NCBI RefSeq assembly: GCF_049856175.1 | Contig: NZ_JBNDNA010000013.1 | Span: 30,897-94,896, forward strand | Reading direction: 5' to 3' | Length of the DNA: 64,000 nt | Origin: JB111 sp049856175 | Lineage (GTDB): Bacteria; Actinomycetota; Actinomycetes; Actinomycetales; Actinomycetaceae | Part shown: in pieces, positions 17,288 to 25,990 of the stretch | Layout: every line of letters starts with the position of its first letter | Numbering within the stretch: the stretch's first letter is position 1 | Position numbers and translations under genes: made by a program | Notes under the pieces: model-generated | Told to the model about the DNA's origin: nothing | The model's input: only the letters and a program-made list of their open reading frames with translations | The model's database searches: none

Positions 17288-18519
17288 CCGGCGGCCTCCG
17301 ACTCCGCGACGAGCTCGGGTCGCCCGGCTGCCCGCGACTCCTCGAGTGTCGCGACGGCATCGCCGAGGACGATGAGGGCGGGCGAGGTGACGCCCGCCGC
17401 CGCAGCCCGCGCGGCGATGTCCTGAAGGGGCGCCCTGGTGACGCGCTGGTCGACCATCGAGGCGCGTTCCACGACGGCGACCGGGAGCCCCGGGTCCGCC
17501 CCCGCGGTGAGGGCCTGTCCGGCGATCCGGCCGAGTGCCGCAACCCCCATGAGGACGACGACGGTCGCGGTCCTCTCCCTCAGGCACGTGAGCGTCGATG
17601 GCTCCAGGCCGTCGTGCCCTGCGACGACGTGGACGGCCCCGACCACGCCACGGTGCGTGAGGGGAATCCCCGCCAGCGCCGGTCCGCTCCATGCGCTCGA
17701 CAGCCCCGGGACCACCTCGACGTCGATGCCCGCGGCCCGGCAGGCCCGAACCTCCTCGCCACCGCGGCCGAACACGAACGGGTCCCCGCCCTTCAGCCGA
17801 ACGACGCTGCGGCCCGCGCGCGCGTGCTCGACGAGCAGCGCGTTGATCTCCTCCTGGGGCACCGCGTGCCGGCCGGGCTCCTTCCCGACGTCGATGACCT
17901 CGACGTCCGGGGGCAGCTCGTCGATCACGGCGACCGGCCCCAGCCGATCGACGACGACGTCTGCCTCCGCGAGCGCCCGTCGGCCGCGGACGGTCAGGAG
18001 GTCGACCGCCCCCGGACCCCCACCGACGAGCGTCACCCTCCCGGGCCCGGACCGGCGTCGTCGTTGGTCGACTCCGGACCGGAGCCGGTCGGCGAGGACA
18101 TCCCTGACGGCGGCCACCCTCCGCGGATCCGAGCTCCCGTCGCTGACGACGCCCACCACGAGGTCGCCGCTGCGCGCGAGGGCGGGAGTTCGCGCCGTCC
18201 CTGCGGAGGCGTCGTCGGCGACGATGCACCAGACGCGGCGGCGTTCGGCCGAGCGGGCGATCATCCGGTTGACCTCGCTGTCGTCGGTCGCGGCGAGCAC
18301 GAGCCACGCCCCGTCGAGGTCCTCCTCGCGTGCGTCCCGGTCGGTCCAACGGCCGGAGACCTCGAGGAGCTCACGCATCTCCGGGACCGTCCACGGCGAC
18401 ACGACGTGGACCCGCGCGCCCGCATCCGACCACGCTCGTGCGCGGCGGGCGGCGACGCGACCGCCGCCGACGACGAGCACGTCGCGGCCCCTGAGGTCGA
18501 TTCCCAGCAGTGACGTCAC
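17284..18519 (-). CDS. Siroheme synthase: Met8-type dehydrogenase fused to SUMT
   Basis: 411 residues. The N-terminal part (about 1-140) is a precorrin-2 dehydrogenase with 'VLVVGGGRVAARRARAW' and 'LVLAATDDSEVNRMIA'. From about 160 follows uroporphyrinogen-III C-methyltransferase: 'VTLVGGGPGAVDLLTVRGRR', 'RLKGGDPFVFGRGGEE', 'VPGLSSAWSGPALAGIPLTH'. It converts uroporphyrinogen III to sirohydrochlorin, leaving chelation to CbiX nearby. It is a CysG-like fusion. The start is GTG at 18519 with GGAGG 6 nt upstream, overlapping the nirD stop. Confidence 0.92.
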   Translation of the reverse strand: MTSLLGIDLRGRDVLVVGGGRVAARRARAWSDAGARVHVVSPWTVPEMRELLEVSGRWTDRDAREEDLDGAWLVLAATDDSEVNRMIARSAERRRVWCIVADDASAGTARTPALARSGDLVVGVVSDGSSDPRRVAAVRDVLADRLRSGVDQRRRRSGPGRVTLVGGGPGAVDLLTVRGRRALAEADVVVDRLGPVAVIDELPPDVEVIDVGKEPGRHAVPQEEINALLVEHARAGRSVVRLKGGDPFVFGRGGEEVRACRAAGIDVEVVPGLSSAWSGPALAGIPLTHRGVVGAVHVVAGHDGLEPSTLTCLRERTATVVVLMGVAALGRIAGQALTAGADPGLPVAVVERASMVDQRVTRAPLQDIAARAAAAGVTSPALIVLGDAVATLEESRAAGRPELVAESEAAG

Positions 18520-18875
18520 GTGACCCTCCGTTCGACGGGTTCCCCGACGTGGACGGCGCCGCCGTCGACCCGGATGCTCCACGCGATCAGGTGGGGCGAG
18601 GCGCCCGGGACCGGCAGGGAGCCGAGATCGTCGATGCACTCGCCGGTCTCCAGGTCGAAGACCTGCTTGTACATCGGGGAGGCGACCGTGATGCGGCCGC
18701 CGCGGTTGCCCACGACGCCTCGGGACATGACGTTCGCACCGGAGAAGGGGTCGCGCTGCTGGACCGCGAGCACGGTGTCCCCCGCCAGCCGGAACAGCGC
18801 GACCTGCTCCCCGTCGACCAGCGCGGCGGCCCCGCGCTCGGGCAGCAGGTCGTCCAGGGTGCACACGCGGATCAC
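18516..18875 (-). CDS. nirD: Nitrite reductase small subunit
   Basis: 119 residues with a Rieske-like fold. The sequence 'GDTVLAVQQRDPFSGANVMSRGVVG' lacks the Cys/His cluster ligands, as expected for NirD, which carries no Fe-S cluster. It pairs with NirB for NADH-dependent reduction of nitrite to ammonium. The GTG at 18875 overlaps the nirB stop and its own stop overlaps the siroheme synthase start. Confidence 0.93.
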   Translation of the reverse strand: MIRVCTLDDLLPERGAAALVDGEQVALFRLAGDTVLAVQQRDPFSGANVMSRGVVGNRGGRITVASPMYKQVFDLETGECIDDLGSLPVPGASPHLIAWSIRVDGGAVHVGEPVERRVT

Positions 18876-21430
18876 AGCGCCGCCCCCTGCCGGTCGTTCG
18901 CCGTCGCGGGCCGGATCTGCCCCCGCTCGGTGACATACGCGAGCGTGGGGTCCGCGACGTCCGGCGCGTTGACGAACGACCCGAACCGGCGCAGCTTCTC
19001 GGGGTCGTCGAGGACCTCCCGCCATTCGTCGGCGTAGTTCTCGACGTGCCGTGCCATGGCGGCGTCCAGGTCGGCCCCGATCCCGAGGGAGTCCTCGAGG
19101 ACGACCGCCCGGATCGCCTCCAGCCCGCCCTCGTGCTCCTCGAGCCAGGCCGCCGTCCGCTGGAGCCGGTCGGCCGTGCGGATGTAGTACATGAGGAATC
19201 GGTCGATCGTGCGGATGAGGGCGGCGTCGTCGAGGTCCTCGGCGAGCAGCTGGGCGTGCCGCGGGGTGAATCCGCCGTTCCCACCGACGTAGACGTTCCA
19301 GCCCTTGTCGGTGGCGATGACTCCGACGTCCTTCCCGCGCGCCTCCGCGCACTCGCGGGCGCATCCCGAGACCCCGAGCTTGATCTTGTGCGGCGAGCGC
19401 AGCCCGCGGTAGCGCAGCTCGAGCTCGACCGCCATGCCCACGGAGTCCTGGACCCCGAAGCGGCACCATGTGGAGCCGACGCAGGACTTCACGGTACGCA
19501 GGGACTTGCCGTACGCGTGGCCGGACTCCATGCCGTGGTCGACGAGTCGCCGCCAGATGTGGGGCAGCTGCTCGATGCGCGCGCCGAACATGTCGATCCG
19601 CTGCCCGCCGGTGATCTTCGTGTACAGCCCGAAGTCCATCGCCACCTCGCCGATCACGACGAGCTGCTCCGGTGTCACCTCCCCCCCGGGGATGCGGGGA
19701 ACGACCGAGTAGGTGCCGTCCTTCTGCATGTTGGCCAGGACGTGGTCGTTCGTGTCCTGCAGGCCGGCCTGATCGCCGGACAGGATGTGGCCGTTGCCCT
19801 GCGAGGCGAGGATGGAGGCGGCGACGGGCTTGCAGATGTCGCAGCCTCGTGCCCCGGGGGCGCCGAAGCGGGCAAGGATGTCGGAGAACGTGTGCAGGTC
19901 CGCCACGCGGACGGCGTCGTAGAGCTGGACGCGCGACATCTCGAAGTGCTCGCACAGGGCGCCGGAGACCTCGAGGCCCGCGCGGGCGAGCTCCGCCGAC
20001 GTGATCTTCTTGACGAGCGGCAGGCACGAGCCGCAGCTCGTGCCGGCCCGGGTGCACTCCTTGACGCCGGCCAGGTCCGTGCACCCGTGCTCGGTGACGG
20101 CGGACCGGATCTCGCCGGCCGTCACGTTGTTGCAGGAGCACACCGCCGCCTCGGCGGGCAGGTCGAGACTCACCGCGCCGCCGCCCTCGGGGGCGAGGAG
20201 CTGCCCGGGGTCCGCCGGCAGCTCCGTGCCGAGCAGCGGCCGCAGCGTGGCGTAGGGGCCGGCGTCCCCGACGAACACGCCGCCGAGCAGGGTGCGGGCG
20301 TCGTCCGAGACGACGAGCTTGGCGTAGGTGCCGGCGACCGGGTTCGCGTGCACGACCTCCATCGCGCGCTCGGTGGTCGCGAACGCGTCCCCGAAGCTCG
20401 CCACGTCGACGCCCTGGAGCTTGAGCTTGGTGGCCGTGTCCGCGCCGGGATAGGTCGCCCGACCGCCCAGGAGCCGATCCACGACGACCTCGGCCATCGC
20501 GTATCCCGGCGCCACCAGACCCACGCAGCCGCCGTCGTCGACGTTCGCCACGTCGCCGACGGCCCAGACGTGCGGGTCCGTCGTCCGGCACGTCTCGTCG
20601 ACGACGACGCCGCCCCGCGTGCCGACGTCGAGGCCCGCCGCGCGGGCGAGCCCGTCCCGGGGCCGGTTCCCGGTGGCGAACACGACGACATCGGCGTCGA
20701 GCCGGCCATCGGCGAGCTCGACGTGGCCGACCGCGCCCGTGCGGCGCGATTCGCGCAGGCGTGTCGTTCTCGCGTCGACCCGCACGGCTATTCCCATGCC
20801 CTGCAGGATCCGCTTCAGCGCCTCGCCGCCGCCGAGGTCGATCTGCGCGTTCATGAGATGAGTGCCACTCTGCAGGACCGTCGCCTGGGCGCCGAGGGCG
20901 GTGAGCGCCCCGGCGGCCTCGAGCCCGAGCAGCCCGCCCCCGATGACGGCCCCGCGCACGGGGCGTTGCCAGCCCCGGGCGACCGGGGCCCCGTCCCGCG
21001 CGGCCTCCGTCCACCCCCGAAGCGCCGCCACGTCGTCGAGCCCGCGGTACACGAACACGCCCGGCAGGTCGGCCCCGGGGATCGGGGGGACGGCCGCCGC
21101 GGCTCCGGTGGCGAGGACGAGCTCGTCGTAGGGGTGCACGCGGCCGAGCCGGTCCGTGACCGTTCGCCGTTCCCGGTCGATCTCGACGACCGCGCAGTCG
21201 CGCCTGAGGGTGACGCGCTCGTCCTCCCACAGGTGGTCGTCGCCGAGCTCCAGGTCCCTGGGGTCGCGGCCGGAGAAGTAGCTCGTCAGCTGGACGCGGT
21301 CGTACGGTCGTCTCGGCTCCTCGGCGAAGACGCTCACCGCCCACCGACCGGCCTCGTCGCGGGAGCGCAGGGCCTCGACGAAGCGGTGGGCGACCATTCC
21401 ACCGCCGATGACGACGACGTGGCGGGGCAT
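18872..21430 (-). CDS. nirB: NADH-dependent nitrite reductase large subunit
   Basis: 852 residues, full length. The N-terminal FAD/NADH oxidoreductase has 'VVVIGGGMVAHRFVEAL' and 'GAVIGGGLLGLEAAGAL'. A BFD-like [2Fe-2S] domain follows ('CSCNNVTAGEI' near residue 431, then 'CGSC'). The siroheme/[4Fe-4S] domain has C-x5-C 'CVGSTWC' near 649-655 and C-x3-C 'GCAREC' near 687-691. It reduces nitrite to ammonium in the cytoplasm. Flanked by the FNT nitrite channel upstream and nirD downstream in one operon. The enzyme requires the siroheme made by the downstream genes. Confidence 0.97.
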   Translation of the reverse strand: MPRHVVVIGGGMVAHRFVEALRSRDEAGRWAVSVFAEEPRRPYDRVQLTSYFSGRDPRDLELGDDHLWEDERVTLRRDCAVVEIDRERRTVTDRLGRVHPYDELVLATGAAAAVPPIPGADLPGVFVYRGLDDVAALRGWTEAARDGAPVARGWQRPVRGAVIGGGLLGLEAAGALTALGAQATVLQSGTHLMNAQIDLGGGEALKRILQGMGIAVRVDARTTRLRESRRTGAVGHVELADGRLDADVVVFATGNRPRDGLARAAGLDVGTRGGVVVDETCRTTDPHVWAVGDVANVDDGGCVGLVAPGYAMAEVVVDRLLGGRATYPGADTATKLKLQGVDVASFGDAFATTERAMEVVHANPVAGTYAKLVVSDDARTLLGGVFVGDAGPYATLRPLLGTELPADPGQLLAPEGGGAVSLDLPAEAAVCSCNNVTAGEIRSAVTEHGCTDLAGVKECTRAGTSCGSCLPLVKKITSAELARAGLEVSGALCEHFEMSRVQLYDAVRVADLHTFSDILARFGAPGARGCDICKPVAASILASQGNGHILSGDQAGLQDTNDHVLANMQKDGTYSVVPRIPGGEVTPEQLVVIGEVAMDFGLYTKITGGQRIDMFGARIEQLPHIWRRLVDHGMESGHAYGKSLRTVKSCVGSTWCRFGVQDSVGMAVELELRYRGLRSPHKIKLGVSGCARECAEARGKDVGVIATDKGWNVYVGGNGGFTPRHAQLLAEDLDDAALIRTIDRFLMYYIRTADRLQRTAAWLEEHEGGLEAIRAVVLEDSLGIGADLDAAMARHVENYADEWREVLDDPEKLRRFGSFVNAPDVADPTLAYVTERGQIRPATANDRQGAAL

Positions 21431-21431
21431 A

Positions 21432-22364
21432 TCAGACCTCCTCGGTGACGAGCACCGGCGAGCGGGTCCGCTCGGGCGCCACGGCGGTCGTGCTCATGGG
21501 TGCCCGGGAAGCGGCGGGCGCGGGTGCGGGCAGGACGTCCAGCCCGTCCGTCGGCTCGGTGGCATGGTTCGTCGGCGCCCGCCCGTAGAGCAGGACCAGG
21601 GGGGCGACGGAGAACAGCAGTCCCCCGACGAGGTTCCCGAGCAGGGTGGGGATCTCGTTCCAGACGAGGTAGTCGCTGAGCGTGAAGTCGCCGCCGAGCA
21701 GGAGCCCCGAGGGGAAGAGGAACATGTTGACGATGGAATGCTCGAAGCCCATGAAGAAGAACAGCGCGATCGGCAGCCACATCGCGACGACCTTGCCGAG
21801 CAGGTCCTTCGCCATCATCGCGCCGATGACGCCGGTGGAGACCATCCAGTTGCACATCATCGCGCGGACGAAGAGCGTGAGCATGCCGGCGCCGCCGTGC
21901 TCGGAGTAGCCGACGGTCCGCCCGTGGCCGATGTCGCCGATCGCCTCACCGACCTCGTTCGGCGGCACGGCGAAGCCGTACGTGACGACGATGCCCATGA
22001 GGACCGCGACCATGAGCGCGCCGATGAGGTTGCCGACGAAGACCAGTCCCCAGTTGCGCAGCACGGCGCGGGCGGTGATGCCGCGTGTCCGGTCCAGCCA
22101 GGCGATCGGGCCGAGCACGAGCACCCCGGTCAGCAGGTCGTAGCCCAGCAGGTAGAGCAGGACGAATCCGATCGGGAACAGCAGGGCACCGAGCAACGAG
22201 CTGCCGGTCATCACCGTGACGGTGACGGCGAACGCGGCACCCAGGCTGAGGAACGCGCCGCCCATCACGGCTTTGACGACCGTGTCGGACGTCCTCATCC
22301 TGATCTTCGACTCGCCGGCGTCCGCCAGCGAGACGATCAGTTCAGCAGGTCTTACGTACGACAT
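21432..22364 (-). CDS. Formate/nitrite transporter family channel
   Basis: 310 residues with about six membrane helices. FNT signatures are 'MGGAFLSLGAAFAVTVT', 'FVGNLIGALMVAVLMG', 'MMCNWMVSTGVIGAMMAKD' (the NW motif and pore region) and 'GFEHSIVNMFLFP'. The family moves nitrite or formate; its place directly before nirBD suggests nitrite uptake (NirC role). The start is ATG at 22364 with GGAGG 8 nt upstream; an in-frame ATG further upstream lies inside the GlnR-like box. A C-terminal polar tail of about 50 residues is longer than usual. Only one base separates it from nirB. Confidence 0.9.
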   Translation of the reverse strand: MSYVRPAELIVSLADAGESKIRMRTSDTVVKAVMGGAFLSLGAAFAVTVTVMTGSSLLGALLFPIGFVLLYLLGYDLLTGVLVLGPIAWLDRTRGITARAVLRNWGLVFVGNLIGALMVAVLMGIVVTYGFAVPPNEVGEAIGDIGHGRTVGYSEHGGAGMLTLFVRAMMCNWMVSTGVIGAMMAKDLLGKVVAMWLPIALFFFMGFEHSIVNMFLFPSGLLLGGDFTLSDYLVWNEIPTLLGNLVGGLLFSVAPLVLLYGRAPTNHATEPTDGLDVLPAPAPAASRAPMSTTAVAPERTRSPVLVTEEV

Positions 22365-22423
22365 CCGAACGCCTCCACAGTCTCCCGGACGGTCCGAGGT
22401 GGTCTGGAGGCTATGGAGGGCAG

Positions 22424-22460
22424 GTTTCGCCCGTGTCACGGACGATCGACGGCGCGTTAC
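22424..22460 (-). promoter_or_regulatory. GlnR-like box upstream of the FNT-nirBD operon
   Basis: The minus strand reads GTGAC-ACGGGC-GAAAC (22439-22424), an exact fit to one half of the Streptomyces GlnR consensus gTnAC-n6-GaAAc. A second GTAAC lies 16 nt upstream (22460-22456), one base short of the ideal 17. A possible -10 TAGCCT lies at 22408-22413, so the box would sit around -35, fitting activation. GlnR control of nirBD is known in other actinomycetes; here it is inferred. Confidence 0.55.
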
Positions 22461-22551
22461 GGAGTGCGCTCAGACCCGACCGCCGTCCGGTGAGGCCGCC
22501 GCTCGGCGCGCGGGCGCCGCGCCCGTTGCGGCGCGCGCGGGCCGTGCCCGC

Positions 22552-24168
22552 CTACGCGAGCGTGACGAGCTCGAGGTAGTCGGCCGACCACAGGTCCTCG
22601 TCGCCGTCGGGCAGGAGCAGCACCCGCTCCGGGCCGAGGGACTCCACGGCGCCCTCGTCGTGGGTGACGAGGACGACGGCGCCCGTGAACGTCGACAGCG
22701 CGCCGAGGATCTCCTCCCGGGAGGCGGGGTCGAGGTTGTTCGTGGGCTCGTCGAGCAGGAGGACGTTCGCCGAGGAGACGACGAGGACCGCGAGCGCGAG
22801 CCGGGTCTTCTCCCCGCCGGACAGGACGCCGGCCGGCTTGTCGGCGTCGGACCCGGAGAACAGGAACGAGCCGAGCACCGAGCGGACCTGGGTGTCGGTG
22901 AGGTCGGGCGCGGAGCTGCGCAGGTTCTCCACCACGGTCCGGTCCGTGTCGAGGGTCTCGTGCTCCTGCGCGTAGTAGCCGATCTTCAGGCCGTGCCCGG
23001 GCACCACCTGGCCCGTGTCCGGCTGCTCGACGCCGCCGAGGATGCGCAGCAGCGTCGTCTTGCCGGCGCCGTTGAGGCCGAGGATGACGACCTTGGAGCC
23101 GCGGTCGATCGCCAGGTCGACGCCCGCGAACACCTCGAGCGACCCGTAGGACTTCGACAGGTCCTTCGCCGTGAGCGGGGTCCGCCCGCACGGCGCGGGG
23201 TCCGGGAACCGCAGGGCGGCGACCCGGTCCTTCGCCCGGGTGGCCTCGAGGCCGGAGGTGAGTCGCTCGGCGCGGCGGATCATGTTCTGCGCGGCGACGG
23301 CCTTGGTGGCCTTGGCGCGCATCTTGTCGGCCTGGGCCAGCAGGGTGGACGCCTTCTTCTCGGCGTTGGCACGCTCGCGGCGACGACGCTTCTCGTCGAC
23401 CTCCCGCTGCCTGAGGTAGGCGTCCCAGCCGAGGTTGTAGATGTCGAGCTCGCCGCGGTTCGCGTCGAGGTGCCACACGGTGTTGACCGTGTCGCGCAGC
23501 AGCTCGACGTCGTGGGAGATGACGACGAACCCGCCCTGGTAGCTCTTGAGGTGCTCGCGCAGCCAGACGATCGAGTCGTGGTCGAGATGGTTGGTCGGCT
23601 CGTCGAGCAGGAGCGTGTCCGCGCCGGAGAAGAGGATGCGGGCGAGCTCGACGCGGCGCCGCTGCCCGCCGGACAGGGTGTGCAGGGGCTGGTCGAGGAT
23701 GCGGGTGGGCAGAGCGAGCGCCGACGTCATGGCGGCGGCCTCGGACTCCGCGGCCCAGCCCCCGAGGGCCTCGAACTCGGCGTCGAGCCGGACGTACCGC
23801 TCGGTGGCCTTCGCGGCCCGGTCGGGGTTGTCGAGGTCGCCCATCTCGCGCTCGGCCTTGCGGAGGCGGCCGAGCAGGGTGTCGATGCCGCGGGCGGAGA
23901 GCACGCGGTCCCGCGCGAGGACGTCGAGGTCGCCGGTGCGGGGGTCCTGCGGCAGGTAGCCGACGGTTCCCCCGCGGGTGATGTCGCCGGTGTGGACGAT
24001 GGTCTCGCTCGTGGCCCCGGCGTCGGCCAGGATCTTCGTCAGCGTGGTCTTGCCGGCGCCGTTGCGGCCGACGAGGCCGATCTTCATGCCGGTGTCGATG
24101 CGGAAGGTCGCCGAGTGGAGGAGCTCGCGGGCGCCGATGGACACCGAGACGTCTCGGGCGGTGATCAT
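22552..24168 (-). CDS. ABC-F family ATPase
   Basis: 538 residues, two ATPase domains and no membrane segments. Walker A sites are 'GRNGAGKTT' and 'GLNGAGKTT'; signatures are 'LSGGQRRRVELARIL' and 'LSGGEKTRLALAVLV'; Walker B 'LLLDEPTNHLD' and 'LLLDEPTNNLD'. The charged linker between them ('KRRRRERANAEKKAS') is typical of ABC-F. Members act on the ribosome as translation factors or antibiotic-protection proteins; which applies here cannot be told. The ATG at 24168 has GAAAGG 5 nt upstream; earlier in-frame codons would cover the promoter. Confidence 0.92.
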   Translation of the reverse strand: MITARDVSVSIGARELLHSATFRIDTGMKIGLVGRNGAGKTTLTKILADAGATSETIVHTGDITRGGTVGYLPQDPRTGDLDVLARDRVLSARGIDTLLGRLRKAEREMGDLDNPDRAAKATERYVRLDAEFEALGGWAAESEAAAMTSALALPTRILDQPLHTLSGGQRRRVELARILFSGADTLLLDEPTNHLDHDSIVWLREHLKSYQGGFVVISHDVELLRDTVNTVWHLDANRGELDIYNLGWDAYLRQREVDEKRRRRERANAEKKASTLLAQADKMRAKATKAVAAQNMIRRAERLTSGLEATRAKDRVAALRFPDPAPCGRTPLTAKDLSKSYGSLEVFAGVDLAIDRGSKVVILGLNGAGKTTLLRILGGVEQPDTGQVVPGHGLKIGYYAQEHETLDTDRTVVENLRSSAPDLTDTQVRSVLGSFLFSGSDADKPAGVLSGGEKTRLALAVLVVSSANVLLLDEPTNNLDPASREEILGALSTFTGAVVLVTHDEGAVESLGPERVLLLPDGDEDLWSADYLELVTLA

Positions 24169-24328
24169 GGGGGCCTTTCGTGGTGCGGGCGTGCCGGCGG
24201 AGGTCCTGATCGAGCGCGACGTGCCGGACGCATGGCCGCAGACCATCGTAACGGCGGGCTCCACCGGATATCGGTCGGTCCCTGTTCCGTGCGGCACCCC
24301 CGACCCGCCCCCTCGGTGACGTCAGGGG

Positions 24329-25318
24329 TCAGGCGTGCTGCATCCCGGAGCACGAGCGCTCGCGCGCAGCGGCCGTCTCGAGCTGGATCGTCGCGTGGTC
24401 GAAGGACACCGGGAAGTGCTCGCGCACGCACTCCCGGATGCTCTGCAGGATCTCGGGCGCGTGGCCGGAGACGAAGCAGTGGTCGTCGACGACGACGTGC
24501 GCCGAGATCACCGGCATGCCCGTGCCGATCTCGGAGGCGTGCAGGTCGTGGACCTCGCGCACGTGCTCCAGGGCGACCAGGTGGGTGCGCACGTCGTCGA
24601 GGTCGACGCCCCGCGGCGTGTACTCCAGCAGCACCCGGCCGGTGTCCCGCACGATCCGGAACGCCCGCGGCACGATGAGGGCGACGATGAACAGCCCGGC
24701 GATCGCGTCGGCCCGGTCGAACCCGGTGGTGCGCACGACGACCGCGGCCACGATGACGGCCACCGAGCCCAGCGCGTCGTTGAGCACCTCGAGGAACGCG
24801 GCCCGCATGTTGTGGTTGGCGGCGCGCCCACCCATCAGCACCGCGAGCGCGGCCAGGTTCGCCGCGAGCCCGACGACGCCGAACACCACCAGCTCGGTGG
24901 CCGCCACCTCGGTGGGCTCGAGCAGGCGGCGCACGGCCTCGATGGCCGCGTAGACGCCCACGGCGAGCAGGAGGACCGCCTGCCCGAGGGCCGCGACGAC
25001 CTCCACGCGGGCGAACCCCCAGGTCCGCATCTTCGTCGTCGGCCGCGCCATCAGCGTTGCCGCGACGACGGCCACCGCGAGCCCGACGCTGTCCGCCACC
25101 GCGTGGGCGGTGTCCGTGAGCAGCGCGAGGCTGCCCGTGACCACGCTGCCGACGAGCTGGACGACCACGATGCCGGCCGTGAGCACGAGCGCGACGACGA
25201 GGCGGCGCCGCAGGGCCGGGTCGGCGGCCGCGGCGGCCGAGGCGATGCCGTGGTCGTGGCCCTGGTCGCGGTCGCGCTCGCCGGGCGCGCGCACGCCGTC
25301 CCCCCGGGCCCGGCTCAC
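24329..25318 (-). CDS. Cation diffusion facilitator metal efflux protein
   Basis: 329 residues with an N-terminal His-rich tip ('GHDHG'), six membrane helices, and the CDF metal-site pattern: 'LTDTAHAVADSVGLA' in helix 2 and 'FLEVLNDALGSVAV' in helix 5 (the latter HxxxD site appears as N-x3-D). The cytoplasmic C-terminal domain has 'VREVHDLHASEIGTG' and 'HATIQLE'. Likely Zn2+/Cd2+ efflux. The start is GTG at 25318, overlapping the ArsR stop (GTGA), so efflux is co-transcribed with its presumed regulator. Confidence 0.92.
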   Translation of the reverse strand: MSRARGDGVRAPGERDRDQGHDHGIASAAAAADPALRRRLVVALVLTAGIVVVQLVGSVVTGSLALLTDTAHAVADSVGLAVAVVAATLMARPTTKMRTWGFARVEVVAALGQAVLLLAVGVYAAIEAVRRLLEPTEVAATELVVFGVVGLAANLAALAVLMGGRAANHNMRAAFLEVLNDALGSVAVIVAAVVVRTTGFDRADAIAGLFIVALIVPRAFRIVRDTGRVLLEYTPRGVDLDDVRTHLVALEHVREVHDLHASEIGTGMPVISAHVVVDDHCFVSGHAPEILQSIRECVREHFPVSFDHATIQLETAAARERSCSGMQHA

Positions 25319-25770
25319 GACGCCACCCCCGACCCGACCTCCGCCCCGGACGCCTCGCGGTCGGGCGCGGTGTCACCCGGGCTCCTGTCGTCCGGGCTCC
25401 CGTCGGGGGTCCCGTCGTCGGTCGTCGCGTGGTTCGCGTCGTCGTCGTGGGTGTGGTCCGCCAGCGTGCGCGCCGCGCCCGAGGCGGAGAGCAGGCGCTC
25501 GGCGCTCGCGAGCAGATCCTCCAGCGAGCCCGGGTCGCTGATCGAGAACCACGACGCGCGCCCCTCGGCCCGCACCGTGACGAGGCCGCAGTCGCGCAGG
25601 CACGCGAGGTGCTTGCTCACGGTGGACTGCGCGAGGTGCATGTGCTCGACGAGGTCCCGCACGCGATGCTCCCCGCTGCGCAGGTGCGTGAGGAGGGCGA
25701 GCCGCGCGGGCTCGGCCAGGGCGTGGAAGAGGGCGGCGTGCGCGCCGACCCCCGCACCATTCATCGTCAT
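25315..25770 (-). CDS. ArsR/SmtB-family metal-sensing repressor
   Basis: 151 residues. The winged helix runs about 12-90 ('HALAEPARLALLTHLRSGEH', recognition helix 'LAQSTVSKHLACLRDCGLV'). The C-terminal tail, about 45 residues, is rich in His and Asp ('HTHDDDANHATTDDG') and may contribute metal ligands. It is co-transcribed with the CDF exporter. The ATG at 25770 lies inside a 20-bp palindrome, with a -10 TATCAT 6 nt upstream, suggesting a leaderless autorepressed message. An ATG two codons later (25764) is possible. Confidence 0.9.
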   Translation of the reverse strand: MTMNGAGVGAHAALFHALAEPARLALLTHLRSGEHRVRDLVEHMHLAQSTVSKHLACLRDCGLVTVRAEGRASWFSISDPGSLEDLLASAERLLSASGAARTLADHTHDDDANHATTDDGTPDGSPDDRSPGDTAPDREASGAEVGSGVAS

Positions 25771-25782
25771 ATGGCGATGATA
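25761..25782 (-). promoter_or_regulatory. ArsR operator palindrome over a leaderless promoter
   Basis: TCATCGTCATATGGCGATGA (25761-25780) is a 20-bp palindrome with a CATATG core and one mismatched pair. On the minus strand TATCAT (25782-25777) is a -10 hexamer, followed by 6 nt and the ArsR ATG. The operator therefore covers the -10, +1 and start codon, ideal for repression. ArsR/SmtB sensors are known to bind such palindromes. Confidence 0.7.
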
Positions 25783-25990
25783 CCGCTGAGGGGCGATGAA
25801 AGCCATGCCCGGGCTCGCTGCCGTCGGACCGACGTGCTGGTTGAGGTCGCCGGCCGTGCGATCCCACCGGCCGTGTCGGACACCGACGGCGCGCCGGTCG
25901 GGCCGCCCCCCGCTACTGTTCGGAGGTTCGCTCGGCCCGGACGGGGAGGTCCCGCCCGGTGGTAGGTGCGACGACGGGAAGGAGCCCGCG

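Noticed and set aside
19046..21448. 800-codon plus-strand open frame opposite nirB
   Set aside because: NirB has complete cofactor motifs on the other strand; the antisense product shows no recognisable family.
22216..24678. 820-codon plus-strand open frame opposite the ABC-F gene
   Set aside because: Antisense shadow of a well-supported ABC-F protein; no ribosome site or domain.
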